From the NCBI GenBank assembly GCA_947473445.1, contig CANJEU010000074.1:1-8507 (forward strand): a stretch of DNA of 8,507 nt, read 5' to 3'. Below the pieces are notes generated by a model. It worked only from the letters and a program-made list of their open reading frames with translations. It had not been told where the DNA came from and made no database searches. This document shows, in pieces, positions 6,287 through 8,507 of this stretch. Numbering within the stretch: the stretch's first letter is position 1; every line of letters starts with the position of its first letter. The stretch comes from Fidelibacterota bacterium (GTDB lineage: Bacteria; Pseudomonadota; Alphaproteobacteria; Rhodospirillales; Rhodospirillaceae). The position numbers and the translations under genes were made by a program.

Positions 6287-7624
6287 TTAGGCGAGGATTT
6301 CGCTGATCGGGTTCGCGTTGTTGTTGGACTTGGTGCCGAACGACGGCACGTCGCAGCCCATGAGCTTGAGGCCGGTGTAGCCGAGACGGCAGACCGAGGT
6401 GGCGTTGCCCGCGATGTGGAGCCCGGTTTTCACCTTGCCGCCGGCGCGGCCGGCCGTCATCAGGGTCATGCCGTCGAGCGAGTGGACGCGCGCGAAACCA
6501 ACATCGGAGTCAGCCATGATGAACACGTTGTCGAGCAGCGTGCCGTCGCCTTCCTTCACTTTGGTGAAGGCTTCGACGTAGTAGGCCCAGGCTTCGAACG
6601 AACGGCGCGAGAACGACGACGCGTTGACTTGATACCCAAGCTTCTCGTCGATGCGCTCTTCGTGCGTGCAGGTGTGGTGCGGCTTCTCGTAGCCGGGCTT
6701 GGTGAACGACGAAGCGGACTGCGAGTAGGACATATTGAACACGCGGGTCTGATCGCAGGCGACCGCCATGACCATCAGATCGGTCATCGCCTTGTGACGC
6801 GTGGCAACCAGCGACACTTCGCCGCCCGGGCTCGGTTCTTTATCGACCGTCTTGGGCGCGACGCACGAGGCAATCGGTTCGGGTTTGGTGAGCTGCTGTT
6901 CGAACTGACGCTCGAGGTGCCGCAGGCCGGTGAAGTATTGATCGAGGCGAGCCTTGTCCTCGGCGCCGACCTTGGTGTTCAGCTTGTTCACTTCGTCCAT
7001 GACGCCGGTGAGCACGCTTTTGCGCACCATCAGCTTCGGATTGGGCGAGAACGACGGCGCGTTCGGATCCTGGAACTCGGGGCCGAACACACGGGTATAG
7101 AACGCGATGGGCGAAAACTCGGGGACCGTCTCGGTGGTCTGATTCTCGTAGCTCTTGGTATCGCGCACATCGCCCGTGGCCGTCGCGGTCAGGCTTTTGA
7201 AGCGCGTGGTGCGGCCAATCTGGTTGGAGACCGTGATGTCGAGCGTTTCGGCCGGAAGGTCGCCGCCGCTTTTCGGCGCGGTGCCCGAACGGCTGATGAT
7301 CCAGCCCGACGAGTGGCAGAGCAACGGGCAGTCATCGCGGAACGCGGTGAAGTTGGTGAGCAGGTTCATATGCTGCTGAACCGGCTTGAACGGCAGCGCC
7401 TCTTCCTTGAGGTCGTAATTCGCGCCGACTTTGTTGGGCACGAAAATCTGCTGCTGCATGCCAAGGCCCCAGAACCAGGTGCCGAAGCGCACGGGCATCG
7501 GCTTGCCGTCCGCCAGCGCCGTTCCGTTGCCGTTCAGGAACACGTTGAGCAGGGGCACGCCAACCGTGACCGCGCTGCCGCCGAGCATGCCGCGTAAAAC
7601 CCGGCGTCTGTCAAAACCTTGCAT
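6287..7624 (-). CDS. DUF1552 family protein, Tat-exported
   Basis: This 445-residue protein matches the DUF1552 family, best known from planctomycetes and other bacteria where it is usually encoded beside a DUF1592/cytochrome-like partner; no biochemical function is established. The N-terminus has a twin-arginine signal, DRRRVLRGMLGG (residues 5-16), then a hydrophobic stretch and a cleavage site after ALA (36-38), so it is exported folded to the periplasm. Family features visible: an early RFGTWFWGLGM..IFVPN segment (46-64), PVQQHMNLLTNFTAFRDD (81-98), a histidine-rich HHTCTHEE segment in the second half, and the near-C-terminal run GDGTLLDNVFIMADSD followed by H-LDGMTLMTAGRAGGKVKTGLH. Length is typical. 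The ATG at 7624 has GGAG six bases upstream. No DUF1592 gene is adjacent: upstream is an MFS transporter on the same strand 142 bp away, downstream is the convergent LysR gene. Confidence 0.85.
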   Translation of the reverse strand: MQGFDRRRVLRGMLGGSAVTVGVPLLNVFLNGNGTALADGKPMPVRFGTWFWGLGMQQQIFVPNKVGANYDLKEEALPFKPVQQHMNLLTNFTAFRDDCPLLCHSSGWIISRSGTAPKSGGDLPAETLDITVSNQIGRTTRFKSLTATATGDVRDTKSYENQTTETVPEFSPIAFYTRVFGPEFQDPNAPSFSPNPKLMVRKSVLTGVMDEVNKLNTKVGAEDKARLDQYFTGLRHLERQFEQQLTKPEPIASCVAPKTVDKEPSPGGEVSLVATRHKAMTDLMVMAVACDQTRVFNMSYSQSASSFTKPGYEKPHHTCTHEERIDEKLGYQVNASSFSRRSFEAWAYYVEAFTKVKEGDGTLLDNVFIMADSDVGFARVHSLDGMTLMTAGRAGGKVKTGLHIAGNATSVCRLGYTGLKLMGCDVPSFGTKSNNNANPISEILA

Positions 7625-7766
7625 GGAGCTCTCCCTTCAAATTCTTTTGCGCGACAAGGTATTCTAGCCCCTATCCGCGCGGCGGCATTTTAGCGCATTT
7701 GCGCCAATCCAAGAAGCCTATTGCGCGCCGGCGGGCCTAAAAACGCCTCGTTACACCGCTCTTACA

Positions 7767-8507
7767 TTAGGCCTTCTGTGCGGACCAGGTGATGGGCGCG
7801 ATTCGGGGCAGAATCCAGATCCAGGCGACGAAGCCGAAGGCGAAGACCGCGGCGGCCACGGTAAAAGCCGAGGTATAGCCGCCGGTCTGATCGATCAGCA
7901 CTCCCGTGAGCGGCAGGGCGATGAATCCGGCTGTATTTCCAATGGCGTTCTGAACCCCCACCCAACGGCCCGTGGCCTGGGGACCGGCGATGATCTGGGC
8001 GACCGCGTAGTAGCCGGGCGAAGCGATCCCGAGCAGCACGTTAAAGATGAACAGGGCAATCGTCAGCCCGAACATGTCGAGGTAGGCCATGCCGAACATG
8101 CAGCCGATACCGCCGATGTGCAGCGCGGCCATGGCGCCCTTATAAATGGTGTCGGCGCTGCGGCCGGACCTGATCCAGCGGTCGGTGGCCCAGCCCATGC
8201 CCAGCGCACAGGCGGCGTTGAGCGCATATGCGCCAAAGCCCATCAGCGCCATGTCCTGGATCGAGATCCCGCGGCTGCTGACCAGATAGGTCGGCAGCCA
8301 GAACAGGACGAAGTAGAAGCCGTAGTTGGCCGAGAAGAGGCCAAGGGCCGCGCCCCACAGGCCGCGCTGGCGCAGGATCTGGCGGAACGACGGGGCGAAA
8401 CCTTCTTCCGCCGTGGTTTCACGCGTCGCGATCACCACCCCGCGCCATGGCAACAGCCAGAGCAGCGACAAGATTCCAAAGACGTAGAAAATCGGCCGCC
8501 AGCCAAA
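7767..8507 (-). CDS. MFS transporter, C-terminal half (anion:cation symporter-like; N-terminus outside window)
   Basis: This is an inner-membrane major facilitator superfamily carrier. The frame is open to the right edge; the visible part starts FGWRPIFYVFGILSLLWLLPW and gives about 246 residues. That segment is the end of TM6, a charged cytoplasmic loop (RETTAEEGFAPSFRQILRQRG) follows, then TM7-12. The ANYGFYFVLFWLPTYLVSSRG stretch, the GWATDRWIRSG loop and the GRWVGVQNAIGNTAGF run with LTGVLIDQTGGY are characteristic of the anion:cation symporter (ACS) group, which takes up organic and sugar acids such as hexuronates, galactonate or phthalate. The substrate here is unknown. The only apparent initiation codon near the edge is an internal TTG at 8471, so the real start is outside. 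It is followed by the DUF1552 gene on the same strand after 142 bp; no clear terminator was seen in that gap, so linked transcription is possible. Confidence 0.9.
   Translation of the reverse strand, partial: FGWRPIFYVFGILSLLWLLPWRGVVIATRETTAEEGFAPSFRQILRQRGLWGAALGLFSANYGFYFVLFWLPTYLVSSRGISIQDMALMGFGAYALNAACALGMGWATDRWIRSGRSADTIYKGAMAALHIGGIGCMFGMAYLDMFGLTIALFIFNVLLGIASPGYYAVAQIIAGPQATGRWVGVQNAIGNTAGFIALPLTGVLIDQTGGYTSAFTVAAAVFAFGFVAWIWILPRIAPITWSAQKA

Noticed and set aside
6176..7597. 473-codon plus-strand frame opposite the DUF1552 gene
   Set aside because: It starts inside the intergenic repeat and reads through the terminator; its translation is low-complexity R/H/G/A with no domain, while the opposite strand encodes a clear Tat protein.
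7693..7704. Short palindrome gcgca-tt-tgcgc ahead of the DUF1552 gene
   Set aside because: Five-bp arms in GC-rich DNA are common by chance and no promoter with good -35/-10 spacing could be tied to it.

Overview
The window is GC-rich chromosomal DNA from a Gram-negative bacterium, most likely an alphaproteobacterium. The reasons are the codon use, the Sec and Tat leader peptides, a GcvA-type LysR regulator, and short palindromic intergenic repeats of a kind common in that class. No genus can be named from sequence reading alone. No tRNA, rRNA, CRISPR array, transposase or phage gene was seen.

Layout, left to right. (1) The C-terminal half of a succinate-semialdehyde dehydrogenase (gabD-like) reads rightward from the left edge to 663. 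(2) A 226-bp convergent gap holds a ~120-bp palindromic repeat (copy A) and a separate C/G-run hairpin. (3) Three genes read leftward between 4737 and 890: a periplasmic protein with three Lipoprotein_15-type secreted repeats (4737-3358), a secreted protein of unknown function 20 bp downstream (3337-2222), and a zinc-dependent N-carbamoyl-amino-acid hydrolase / allantoate amidohydrolase (2128-890). A hairpin plus T-tract separates the third gene from the first two. (4) A 388-bp divergent gap holds possible operator and promoter sequence. (5) A LysR-family regulator reads rightward (5126-6055). (6) A second convergent gap contains copy B of the ~120-bp repeat, inverted relative to copy A, followed by a strong terminator that works for the leftward gene and probably in both directions. 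(7) A Tat-exported DUF1552 protein reads leftward (7624-6287). (8) The C-terminal half of an MFS transporter (ACS-like) reads leftward and runs off the right edge.

How the parts may work together (inference). GabD, the carbamoylase and the MFS transporter fit uptake and breakdown of small organic acids or amino-acid derivatives. The LysR gene is placed to control the divergent pair of secreted proteins. That pair, one repeat protein and one uncharacterised partner, is the best candidate here for an undescribed system: both are exported, both carry cysteines, and neither has an assignable enzyme activity. The two inverted intergenic repeats differ by compensatory changes in their hairpin stems, which suggests that the fold is maintained.
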